Part shown: positions 47,901 through 58,900 of the stretch, piece after piece
Numbering within the stretch: position 1 is the stretch's first letter
How the letters are laid out: every line of letters begins with the position of its first letter
Source: Gaeumannomyces sp. JS-464
Taxonomy: Eukaryota > Ascomycota > Sordariomycetes > Magnaporthales > Magnaporthaceae
Direction of reading: 5' to 3'
NCBI GenBank assembly: GCA_002197995.1
Contig: NGZR01000005.1
Coordinates: 5,270,001 to 5,334,000, forward strand
DNA: 64,000 nucleotides
Position numbers and translations under genes: made by a program
Notes under the pieces: generated by a model
Databases searched by the model: none
What the model was told of the DNA's origin: nothing
Seen by the model: only the letters and a program-made list of their open reading frames with translations

Positions 47901-50900
47901 GCATTAACTTTTCCTTCGAAAAATTCCGTAATTAAGCTAAAATTATAGGAATATCGTGTAAAAAAATGCTAATAAAAGCATATTAAACATTGGGTAAAAT
48001 CGAACGAGCTTACGTACCATTTAAATAAACGTACGACATTTTTAAAAACGAATTTAAGCATTATACGGACGACGAAATATTGTTTTAAATGGCAGTTAAA
48101 GCATTAAACGATATAACTAAACCCGACGGACTTATTTTAACCTTTTTCGTTTTTAATGCATATTTACGCATTAACCAAAATTTTCCACCATTACTAAATA
48201 TCGCATAACGAGCAAAAACAATTTAAAAAGCGATGAAAATGTTTCGAGGGATTTATGCAAAAGTTAACGTAAATAAAGCTTTTAACATACGTAACGAACC
48301 TTATACGGAAAAACTATTAAAATTGCCGTTTAAAAGCGAAATTATAGTTTGGAAAGAAAAAAAAAGATGGAAAAAACCGTACGCACTTTAAATAACGAAC
48401 TATGCTAATATTACGGTTATAACGGAAAGCGGATTTAAAACTTTTAGGTTAACGCAAGCCAAACCGTATAATCGCGATTTAAAAAAGCAAAAAAAACTAA
48501 TAAGCCCCATTGCACGAACCCGGAAAATAACAAAATACCATTGTTATCCCCGATTAAACCGCTTTTTTAAAAAAAAGCAAAAAACGCCCACGTAAAAACG
48601 CTTAATTAAAAGCATTCCTAACGGTTAAAAAAATATTTAAAATTAGCATTAATGCTTCGTGCGAATGGTAAAATCATTGCTTTAAAAAAACCGTTCGAAA
48701 AATCCAACGTTATAAAAATCGACAGCTTAATCGCACGCGGCGGCATTATACGTATTATTCCGTACAACCCAGCTTTATATTAACATTTTCGCATATGGAA
48801 CATAAGGTTTATGCGAAAAGTAAAAAGCAAAATAATAAACTACTTATATGAAAAATTAAAACTAGTCGTATAAGGCTATAGTAATTAAAAAAAAAGAAAT
48901 TGCTTACTTAAACACCGATAATCCAAAAAATAAGTTAACGTTTTATCTTCGCATTTGGATTAACTTTAGGCATAGTATACGGAATATCGTGCGAAATTAA
49001 AAACATTATTTAAATTTATATTTAATTTAAAAATAAATTGGCTTAAACTATTATCGCACGATTGTTTAAAGAAATTCGAGCGAAATACCCGGCAAACTCG
49101 GTTTTTTAAATTTAAAAACCATTGTACGAAATGGCGGAATTTAAAACGTATTAATGGAAAACATACCATATTTACTATAAAAATGCGTTAAAAATAACGG
49201 TATTTTCGTACGACTTTTATTTTATATTTATAACGATAAAACCGCAAAAATTCTGAATTATAAGTATGCAAACGAACGATACCTTTAATTTTGCAATATT
49301 TGCCTTTTTACAATTGGAAAAAGAAAAGTTGCACGAAGTTAAACTTTAAGCAAAACCGAAATCCTTTTTTTCGCATAATAACCCTTTAAAGTTTAACAAA
49401 TGCAAAATTCAATTTTAAAAAGAAAATATTACTATCGAGCAAAAAGGATAACTTGTATAACTCCAATTAGTCGATTTAAACGCTTTAAACGCAGCATAGC
49501 AATATATTACCCAACGCGCATAAAGCGCATATATGGCAACCATTTACTAACTAAAAGTAATGTATAACCTTTTAATTATTACCTAGGTAAATACCTTAAG
49601 TAAAAACGATATCGCTAATTTAAATAAACGATTTTAATGGCAAATGGATAACGCATACCGTGGATTTACCTATTTACTTTTAAATTTTAATCGTACGAAA
49701 CTGTTTATTTTTACGGACGGATTATTTGCTAATAATAAAAACTTAACATTATAATTTAAATATTTAATCGTTTTAATAAAGGAAACAAACTGTACGAAAA
49801 CAACTTTTTTTATAAGGAAATATTTTGCATTAATTATCGACCAAATGCAAACGAGTTATACGAAACGTTTTAACTAGCGAATTATACGAAATAACAATTA
49901 GCTTCGATAATAAATTCGCATTAAATACGATATTAAAATAAATTACATTTGTTTTAAATGCCGTACGAATCCCAATTATCGTTTACATAAATTTAAAATT
50001 ACTATACGAATATTTGGTTAAATTAAAAAGCACGACGGAAAAAAAACTAATAATTAATATTATATTATTTCGAAAATCGTACGAAAAGCGGGAAATTTTA
50101 AAAATCCGTTAAATTAACGGACGAAATAAGCCAGTTAACGCTTTAATAAAAAAAAAGCCGAACAATACTTTATTAACTTTGGTTTTAACGAATTATACGA
50201 CGATTAAAGTAAAAGCGTATATTAAGCGGAATAAAAAAGGAAAAAAGTAATATTAAAAAAAGAATTTTTTTTTATTATTTTAACTTTATACGAATTACAG
50301 TTATTTTTAAACCTTTATTTTTAAATTTTTTTTAGCAAAAAGCATCGCACGAAAAAAATACCCTTTGTTTCGAATATAAAATAAAAATAAAAACCATTTC
50401 GCACGATTAATTTTTAACCAGGATAATTTTATAACCTAAGCTTAAACTAACCGAGTTAAAACGAGGTAATTGTTTCGATAACGGCATTATACGATTTTTA
50501 CAATAACCGTACTAAAGCCACTATTACCACTATCGCCACCATTAAACCCATTACCCCGGTTCGAACTTTTAACGGACGAGTTTAAAAACGCCGATTTAAT
50601 ATAAGCATATTTATAATTCCGACCGTGCGATTGCTAAATACAGCTTAAATAAACTCCGTTTTAAAAACTATAAATCCGCATATAGCGGGAAAAACGCGAA
50701 ATAGCGCTAAAATTGCCGCATTTTTAAAAATAACGGCGAATTGGAACTCCGCGCGAATGGATTAAAACCGTACGAAAGTACGACTTGCGCCGTACGATTT
50801 TGGCCACTAGGAGCATAGTACGGTCGTTAAGCGTTATATTCAAGTCGATAACGTTTATCCGGATTTCGATATCGTACGACGGCAAAACGGCGAACTAACG

Positions 50901-51767
50901 TTTTTTAAGCTAAAATGAAAAAAAGAAATTAGCTTCGTGCGAAAAAGAAAAAAGCCAGGAAAGGTAATACGTACGTTAATAGCGAAAACCGCTATAAATT
51001 AACGATTGTTAAACGAGCCGGTAGGGAAACGCAATTAGGTCGCACCTTTATTATCAATACGAATGCTAATCGCATTTAAAAAAGTGTAAACGGCAAACGC
51101 TGGAGCGTTAAGCTAAATAGCGGGTACGAGGAACATCGTGCGATTTAAAAAGGCGATCGAATGCGTGGAAAGAAAAAAAGCGGGCGCGCGCGCGAAACGT
51201 TAACGTACGAAACGTAATAATCGATTATAATCGAGCGTTAAAAAGAAAGGGAAAAGCTAAAAGTCGCGCGATTAAAAAAAACGGACGAGGTTAAAGTTAT
51301 AGTGAAAAGTGCGTTATTATGCAGGAAAAAAAAAGCAAAAGGAAAAAAAGGGCGTTTTAATACTTGCAAAAGTGGGTCCTTCCGTACGGCTTTACAAAGG
51401 CAAAAAGGAAGAACCACTTTCCACAGCCACTTTCGCACGAAGCTATTTATAACCTAATAGCTTTATCCTTTTTACATAAACCGATTACCATTATCGTATT
51501 AGCAACCTTTTTTATTTTACCACTTTTACGCCGCTTTTGTGCGATGCATATACATATATACGCCGAATTACTTAAAAAAGATATTCCTTTAGCGTTTATA
51601 TTAAAGCCCGAAATTAGTTGCTTTGCACGATATGCCTTTTAACACATATCCCTTTTATTTTGCCCATTCCGCATAATTATTTTAAATTACCTTATTAGAA
51701 AATAACTTAATTTGTTTTAACTAATATTTAAAAAAGGGAAAATGCGATTATAAAAGAAAACTGCCAG

Positions 51768-52119
51768 TGTTGGATGGGCAGCTAAAGGTCGCACGAAGCT
51801 ATTTACGGGAAGGCGGAAAATTTACGGCCCAAAGCTCCGTGGTAGGAGATAACGTTTCCCCGGCACGGAGATTCCGGCACGAAAATTACCGGCTAGGCCG
51901 TTATGCACGGAGGCTGTGCAAGTTCCAAGTTAAATCTCGATTTCGGGATTTACCTTGTACGATCGCACCCCGCGGCTTTCGGCATGGGATATATATATTA
52001 AGCAAGGCTCGTATAATAAGCCCTTTTTTATACTTAAAAGATAAACAGCTTTTAGGATAACAATATACCCGAAAGCTTTTTTACCTTAAAAACTGGTACC
52101 GGCATAATTACCACGAACA
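51768..52119 (+). repeat. 3' LTR of the Copia element
   Basis: This 352-bp LTR runs from TGTTGGATGGGCAG to CACGAACA. It keeps more G/C than the 5' LTR, so the two LTRs have been mutated unequally. A 97-codon open frame across it is fortuitous. Confidence 0.9.
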
Positions 52120-52326
52120 TTTATAAACCTTTTTTAAAACTTGCTTATAAACAGCTTATTTTTATCCGTAATTAAATGGTTTAGCGTATTATATTCCATT
52201 ATTGCGTGTTTAATAAAAACGTACGCTAGGTTTATAACGTTAATGCTTTTTTATATAGCAAAAATAAAGCGTATTTAATAAGCCTATTTACTATTATTAA
52301 TACATTGTTATATTTAACTTTAGTTA

Positions 52327-52760
52327 TGTTACAATTAAGGGTTTGCTTTTAAAATAAAACACTTTAAAGTAAATAAAATAATATGGCTAATTTAAAAAAA
52401 GGAAAACACGTAACTTAAAAGGATAATTTAATTGCTTGCTTTAAAAAATGCTTAAAAGTTAACTTAAGTTAACTAATGCCGAAGTTTTAGTTAAAGCTAT
52501 TTAAAACAGTAGGAAATTTATCCTTTATATACATACTGTTTTTTTAACAGCTTTTTAAATTTGTTACTTTGTTTTTAATTGCTATAAATTTATAAATCCC
52601 TTTTAAATTTGTCGCTTTGTTTTTAGTTATTATAAATTTATAAATCCCTTTCGGTCGCGTAAGCTTATTACGTAACTTTTCGTATTTTAATATGGGGTAA
52701 AGGCACCACTTAAAGCCTTTTTCGTCCTATTGTTTTAGGGTTTGCATACTAGTCGTAACA
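52327..52760. repeat. Gypsy LTR, copy B
   Basis: This 434-bp LTR begins TGTTACAATTAAGGGTTTGC and ends CTAGTCGTAACA. It abuts the broken integrase end of copy A on its left. On its right it is followed by LTR-proximal internal sequence of another copy. Confidence 0.88.
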
Positions 52761-53380
52761 TTAAATTTTCCCTTTTAAGCCAAATTTTTTTAGCTGTATT
52801 TTGCTACCCCGCTTTTCGTTAATTAGTAAGTACTTTCCTTTTTAACCATTTTCTTTCCCCTTTTTTAACTAACGAAATGTTTGGCCGGGTGCGAAAACGT
52901 CTTTTTACGAAAAAACCTTTTAACGTAAGGATTTGCTTGTTTAAGTTATTTCCTTTTCCATCGACATACCTTTTGTTTTTTTTTTGCTACGAGGTTTTAA
53001 AACGTAAAAAGTGTAAAGCTTCCTTTTAAAACTCGTTTCGATACGTGAAATGTTTTAGTCGTAATCGTTTAAATTGCGACATTTTAAGCTTTTCACTTAA
53101 ATAACTGCGAAAATCGGGAAATAGCACGCGAGGTTAAAAGCTAAATTAAAAGTTAAAAAAAAACGTCGTATTGTAAAACGGGAATTGCTTGCTGCGAATG
53201 CCCGAATTAAACGTTTGCGAAAGCAAAAAAAAGTAGTTTAAAAAAGAAATGCGCGCAATTCGTCGTAGCATTAACGCTATAAAGGAATTAAAGCGGGAAA
53301 AGCAAATAAAAGTTGCGATAAAAGCCGAGCAAGCTTCCGCTGCATTTTTAAATTCCCACTTTTTTAAATTCCTTCCGCTA
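52761..53380 (-). mobile_element. Gypsy copy B internal fragment
   Basis: Only about 620 bp of the LTR-proximal internal region remain between LTRs B and C. They include the conserved AAATGTTTGGCCGGGTGCGA box and the basic coiled-coil end of the antisense frame. No gag or pol is present. Confidence 0.75.
52878..53345 (+). pseudogene. Antisense-oriented ORF remnant, Gypsy copy B
   Basis: The plus-strand frame starts at ATGTTTGGCCGGGTGCGA and ends with a basic, helical segment: ANARIKRLRKQKK, then, after a shift, MRAIRRSINAIKELKREKQ. This ending resembles the C-terminal coils of fungal transposon-associated hypothetical proteins. Its strand is opposite to gag-pol of the family. Confidence 0.55.
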
Positions 53381-53800
53381 TGTTAAATTTGGGGTTTGCT
53401 TTTAAAGTAAAGCACTTTAGGAGTGGATATAACAGTACTGCTAATTTGGTAAATAAAAAAAACACGTGATTTAAAAGGATAATTTAATTGCTTGCCTTAA
53501 AGGATGTTTAAAAGTTAATTTAAGTTAATTAATGCTAAAGTTTTAATTGAAACTATTTAAAGTAATAGGAAACCGTTTTCCCTTAATAGCAATTATTTAT
53601 TTTATAACTCCGTTTTAATATATTAGCTATATTTATAACTATTATATCTTTGCTAAATATATTAGTTATATTTATAACTAACATATTTAACGCTAGTTAC
53701 GTAATGTTTAATTACGTAATTAAGTACTAGTAAAAGTTATTTTAACCTTTTTTTCGTTTTAATCGCTTTGTATTTTTCCCGTGGGGATGTAATTGTAATA
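53381..53800. repeat. Gypsy LTR, copy C
   Basis: This 420-bp LTR begins TGTTAAATTTGGGGTTTGC and ends in a RIP-altered GTAATA. It aligns well with copies B and E. Confidence 0.85.
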
Positions 53801-54950
53801 CTATGTTTTTTTTTAAGTAAGTTTTTTTAACCATTATTTATCGCCCCGTTTTTTGTTAATAGTAAATATTTTCTTTTTTACTAATTACTATTTCCTTTTT
53901 TTAATAAAATATTTAGTTAAATGCAAAAACGAAAGCTTACACGTTTTAATTATTAAACGTAATAACTTTTTTTTATTTTTTCGTTTTTTTATTAATATGC
54001 TTTTTTATTTTAATTGTAAAACTAACGGGTTTAATTGTTATACGGAATTTTTAACAACCATTTTCGCTGCGAAAAGTATATTTGCTAAAATCGCTCGTAG
54101 TGCGACATTTTGGGGTTTGCTTTTAAGCATTTTCGTTATTACAGTTTTTAGCATTTTCGCGCGAAAAAAATCTAAAAGCTACGAAGGTAAAACTACGGGC
54201 TTTTTTGTTAAAATTAACCGTTTGCAAAAATAAAAAAAATAATGGGGTAAAAAGCTTATACGAGCGATTTGTTATAATATTAATTTTATAAAGGAATTAA
54301 AGCGTATCGAGCGGGAAAAAGCTAAAAAGGCGGCCGAGTAAGCCCTTTTTAACCTTTTCTTTTTACTTGCTTTTAAACTTTTTTTTACTGTTTTCAAATT
54401 AGGTTAATTTTAAAATTACTTTTAATTTTAACCTTTTAGTTTTATTTAATTCTCGTAAGTTACTTTTATATAAATATTTTAAGCTTTACCCGAAACATTT
54501 TTTTTACGTTATTTATATTAACGTTTTTTTTTAATACTTGTTATTAATATTTCCTAAAAAAGTTTTTAATAATATTTAAAGTTTGTCGTTTTTTCCTATG
54601 TGTTTTTTTCGTAGCCGTACTTTTTATTTATTTATTTATTTATTAGTTATGCTGCCGTTATATTTGTAAAAACTTTAGTGCTTTTACTGTTTTATATATA
54701 TGTAAAAACCTTTAAACTCGTTTTTAAGTGCGGTTCGCATCCGGTTTGGTAACTTGCGAGTAAAAACCATATTTGCTTTTCGTTTACGGTTTTTACTATA
54801 TTAAACAATAATACCGTTTGCTTAATTTATATAACTGCTTTTAAAAGTTCCATCGCGAAAACGTTTTTATAATTAATAGTAACAATAAAAAAGTACGTAA
54901 AGGAATAACTATAAAAATGTATATTACGTTTAAATAACGCCCTAATACCG
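53801..54950 (-). mobile_element. Gypsy copy C internal fragment
   Basis: LTR-proximal internal sequence of the same family carries the antisense frame and then the stretch with TTTTTCGTAGCCGTACTTTT shared with copies A and D. Similarity fades near 54.9 kb, before the pol end is complete. Confidence 0.65.
53853..54345 (+). pseudogene. Antisense-oriented ORF remnant, Gypsy copy C (longest open version)
   Basis: A 126-codon open stretch (53853-54233) is followed, after two stops, by GKKLIRAI and then IKELKRIEREKAKKAAE, ending at a TAA near 54343. The upstream part is rich in Phe/Leu/Ile with some Cys. The Lys/Glu-rich tail is predicted coiled coil. It is the best-preserved copy of the antisense frame in the window. 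Confidence 0.55.
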
Positions 54951-55924
54951 GGTTTGCTTTTTTTTATAATGGCGTTAATAATAGTAATGTTAGTTTGGTT
55001 GCCTGTAATAGCTTAATTATCCGTGTTTAAAATTTCCCGGCCTTGTTTTAATGCCTGTTCGCGTGGTTATTTCAAGGGGTTTAAAATGCCGTAGTTAATT
55101 TGGGGTGATTCGATATAATATATTATTCGTTTTTAAAAAGTGGCGCTCCGGTTACGAGTTATTTCCTCGCTTATAATGTGCGTTTAGTTTTTTCGTTAAT
55201 TATTTACCGTTTTCGTAATTATATTGCTCTTATTTTATTATTATTTATATCGTACTTTTCGTTATATCTTTTTTATTACCTTTCGCTTACGGGTTTCCAC
55301 CGTACTTTCCTTTTTTATTTTTAAAAGTTTTTACCTTTTTTCGCCTTTTTTTAATCCTTTTTTTGCCACGGCTTTAAATATTTTTCTCCCACTTTTGCTC
55401 GTAACTTTTACGCATCCTCCCGCCCGCGCTTTTCCGTTTACCCTTTCTCGTTTCGTTTTTTTCCGGTTCCCGTTTTTTGCATTATAGCTTTTAAAAATAA
55501 AACTTTTTATTTTCGCGGCGGCGGCTAGTAATACGCGCGGTGGCCACGGCGGCGGCGGTGGTAATAGCGGCCCTGCATTTACTTTTCCTGCTAATAGTTG
55601 CAACGATTACTCGTTTTCCAATTTTAATAGCGATAACTTTTCGTTCGACGAAATTTTAAACCCCCGCGTTAAAGCTATAAGTACTATTTTATACCGTTTC
55701 GTTTTTGCTTTCCTATTAATCTTTTTTTTTAACTTTATTATTTATACTACTAGCGGAAATATAAAATGGCGGTCGCTATTTTTTCGGGTTACATTTTTTA
55801 CGATTCGATAATATATATTTCCCGTATTTTTCCTTTTTTTATTCCGCTTTGCTAATTTTTTAAACCGGCGTGTAAAATTTGTATTAATTGCATTTAACGT
55901 TTTGCTAACAGCATTAATAATACC
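54951..55924. other. Unassigned segment with a GC-richer island
   Basis: This segment does not align with the Gypsy or Copia copies. The part at about 55330-55680 is richer in G/C than its surroundings and is open on both strands: minus 55331-55603 is basic with GRKIFKAVAKKGLKKGEKR, and plus from about 55497 has GGHGGGGGNSG and SFSNFNSDNFSFDE. I cannot name a family. It may be a less mutated fragment of another element. Confidence 0.4.
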
Positions 55925-58900
55925 GGCGCCGTCCGAGGGTAACATTAGCTTTCCCCTTTTAGGCTAAATCCTTTTAACCATATTTTATCGCCTTACTTTT
56001 TGTTAATAGTAAATACTTTTTTTTCCTTACTATCCTTTATTTTTATTTTATTTTAACAAAATGTTTGGTCGGGTGCGAAAACGTTTTTTCGCGAAAAAAC
56101 CCGTTAGTTGTAAAAAACTTTTAGCGATTGTTTTTTTAACGCTACCGAAATGCTTTCCTGTTTTTACTATTACGAGGTTTTAAAGCGGGAAAAGTGCGAA
56201 ATTTCGCTTTAAAACTCGTTCCGTTATATAAAATGCTTCCGAATTAACCGGTTAAAGTGCGATATTTTTAAATCCCTCGCTTTTAAATTTCGAAAACATA
56301 ATTATTTAACATTTTAAATTTAAAGCTAAGTTGGAAAAAGCGGAGGAAAAGGTTTTCCGTTTTTCAAAAACAAAAGCAAATGTGGTTGGAAAATGATACG
56401 CGCGGTACGCCGTGGTATTAACTTAGTGGAAAAGTCAAAACGTGTTAAGCGGGAGGAGGCCGATTAAGCGGTTCGCTAAGCTATTTTATAACCCGAGCCT
56501 TTTATAGCTCCTTTCGTTTTTTTCGACTGGCAAGTGTTCGGGGTTAATCCTAACCTAAACTTATTTACCCTTTTTAACTAAAGTAAATCATAACGCTTTT
56601 TAATAACTTTTTTAAGTTTTATAGCGCATTAGGTATAGCTTTGGTTTTTTTGCCGAGGTTTTAGGTTTAAATCCCGGCACGACCGTTTAAGGAAAAGTTT
56701 AACGATATCGAACTTTTTTTTAAAACTTTTTTTTACTAACCTTTTTATAAGCGCTTTTGCTAGTACTTCGTTAAGGCTTTTTGGCAATTCGTAAAGTTAG
56801 TTTTTTTTACGTGTTTTTTTCGTAGCCGTACCTTTTCCACTTAACCAGGCACTTTTTAAACTTGTATTTTAACTTATAGTTTAAAATTTCTTTAATTTTG
56901 TATTTTTATTTTAGGTGAATTTTTACTAACTTATTACTTTTAAAACTTAGTAACGCTAATTTAAATAAGGAAATTAAAAAACCGAGTGGGATTTTATAGT
57001 TAATAGTAATTAAAATTTGTAATTTACGTTCGAAACTTTTTTTAATATTTTAAACGGTTCCAATTTTTTATGGTTTAACTTATCGCTTAGTCGTTTCGTT
57101 TTAATATTTCGTCGAAAAAATAAACGCTATCCTTTTCCTTAAAGGTTAGTTTTTCGATCCTTTTTTTATTTGCCTAAATAGCTATGCAATACCGTAATTT
57201 CTTTTGGCTTTATTTGAAAATGCTTATATAGTTTGGTAAATTCCATTATTTATATTTCCGCTATTAAAGCATGTTTTTTTACCCTGGGTTTTTTATACGT
57301 TATAAACGTAAACCCGTAATTCGCATAAAACGGTATAATTTTTATACTTTCGTAAATTAAACTATTATAAGCGAATTAAACTATAAGGAGTAATTATACC
57401 CAGTTATTTTGTTTATAATTAACGTAATAACGTAAATATTATTTTATAATTTGGTTCGTTCGCTTCGTTTATCCGTTTATTTAAAGGTAATAAGCTATTA
57501 ATAAGAAATGTTTCGCTTTTAACCTATTTGTAAGCCCTTTTTAAAATTTGCTTATAAATAGCTTGTTTTTATGCGTAATTAGGCGGTTCGGCGTGCCGTG
57601 TTTTATTATTACGTATTGGATAAAAACGTACGCTAATTTCGTAGCGTCGTTGCTTTTTTTATATCGTAAAAATAAAGCGTATTTGGTAAACTTATTTATT
57701 ATTACTAAATATTATTATATTTAACTCCGGTTAGCGATTTTTTAAATTAGGAAAATTTAATAACAAAGTTTATAATAATTTTTTGCTACCCTTTATTTAA
57801 CGCTAGTAAAAGCTATAAAAGCTTATAAAGCTTATACTTGCTAGCTTTATTTTAACGCAGTTTTCGCAATTTTTTATTGCGTTTTATATTTCGGCTCGAA
57901 TTTTTACGAACTCGTAATATTATTATAACCGTTTTTACGTTTTAATTACACTTTAATAACCATATGCTAACTGGTTATAAATTTGTTGGATTTTTTTTAA
58001 GGTTTAAACTTTTCCCTACCAAACCGTTTTAATAAGTATCCTTTATACCGGGATTAAAAATCCGTTTGGTTTTTCCGTTAAAATTACTTATGTTTTTTTA
58101 GGTATTGCAATTTAATAGTCCGGTCGTCGGCTTAAAACGTTCGCTTAGCCGTTTTCCGACCCTTTCCTGTATTTAATCCAAACATCGCAATTTTGTAAAA
58201 ACTTATTTTAACGAATTTATCGTTTATTTAAGTTTTTGCTAATAATAAAATGTTTTAGGTTTTTATAATCCGTATATTATATAACTTAATGCTTTGCTTT
58301 ATAAAAGTATAATCGCCACTTTTTAAATGCTTGAATAATTGCTAAAAGTTTTTTATCGTAAATTTGGTAGTTTAATTTAGGTTTTTTTAAATTTTGCGAA
58401 AAAAACGCATAAAGATATAACCGTTTTAATCGTTTCGTTATTCGAGTTATTCGCCGATCGCGTAATTTAACGCATCGGTTTCGATTTCGAAAAGATTTTT
58501 GGGTTTAAAAATGCTAACATTGGTTTTTTAACCACGGCGTCCCGTAATTGTTTAAAAGCTTTTAATTTTACTTTTTTTTAAAAACTAATAGTTATTTTTG
58601 GTAAAATTCGTACATAGTGTGGCGATTTTGTTATAATTACAAATAAACCGTTTGTAAAAGTTTAAAAACTTTAAAAACCCTTATATTTTCGTAACGTTTT
58701 TAAATTCGAGCCATTTTTTTTTATTTTTTTTAACTTTTTTAAAGTTTATGCAAACTTGTCCAAATAATTATAAATTTTAAAAAAGCGATTTTTTGCAAAT
58801 ACCATTCGCACTTTTCTAGTTTAACGAAAAGCTTCGCGTTAAGCAATTTTTAAAGCACTTTATACACGTGCTGCTTATGCCTTTTTATCGTTTTTAAAAA

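Larger units (their letters stand above)
44565..52119 (+). mobile_element. Ty1/Copia LTR retrotransposon, full length, RIP-degraded
   Basis: This 7,555-bp element is bounded by direct LTRs (44565-44916 and 51768-52119) that begin TGTT and end ACGAACA, with TTTAT target duplications on both sides (44560-44564 and 52120-52124). The interior is AT-rich with stops in every frame. The Copia RNase H is still recognisable at about 49650-50150 on the plus strand (KLFIFTDGLFANNKNLTL). Upstream gag, integrase and RT must occupy 45.0-49.6 kb, but I could not place their motifs with certainty. About 1.6 kb lies between RNase H and the 3' LTR, more than usual. It is inserted in Gypsy copy A; the empty site is near 57533. 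Confidence 0.88.
40830..52326 (-). mobile_element. Gypsy retrotransposon copy A, 5'-truncated, with three nested insertions
   Basis: This is internal sequence of the Gypsy family next to its 3' LTR. It covers the LTR-proximal region (including the antisense reading frame), the end of pol (the integrase C-terminal part, about 41820-42000, minus strand) and part of the integrase core, and breaks off at 52326 where LTR B begins. It is split by insertions at 42050-43906, 44000-44348 and 44565-52119. The pieces line up in order with 55945-57727 of the uninterrupted copy. RIP has left stops in all frames. Confidence 0.8.

Noticed and set aside
51767..52060. 97-codon open frame and a 68-codon frame at 44635-44841 that resemble each other
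   Set aside because: The similarity is explained by the two Copia LTRs; LTRs do not encode protein here.
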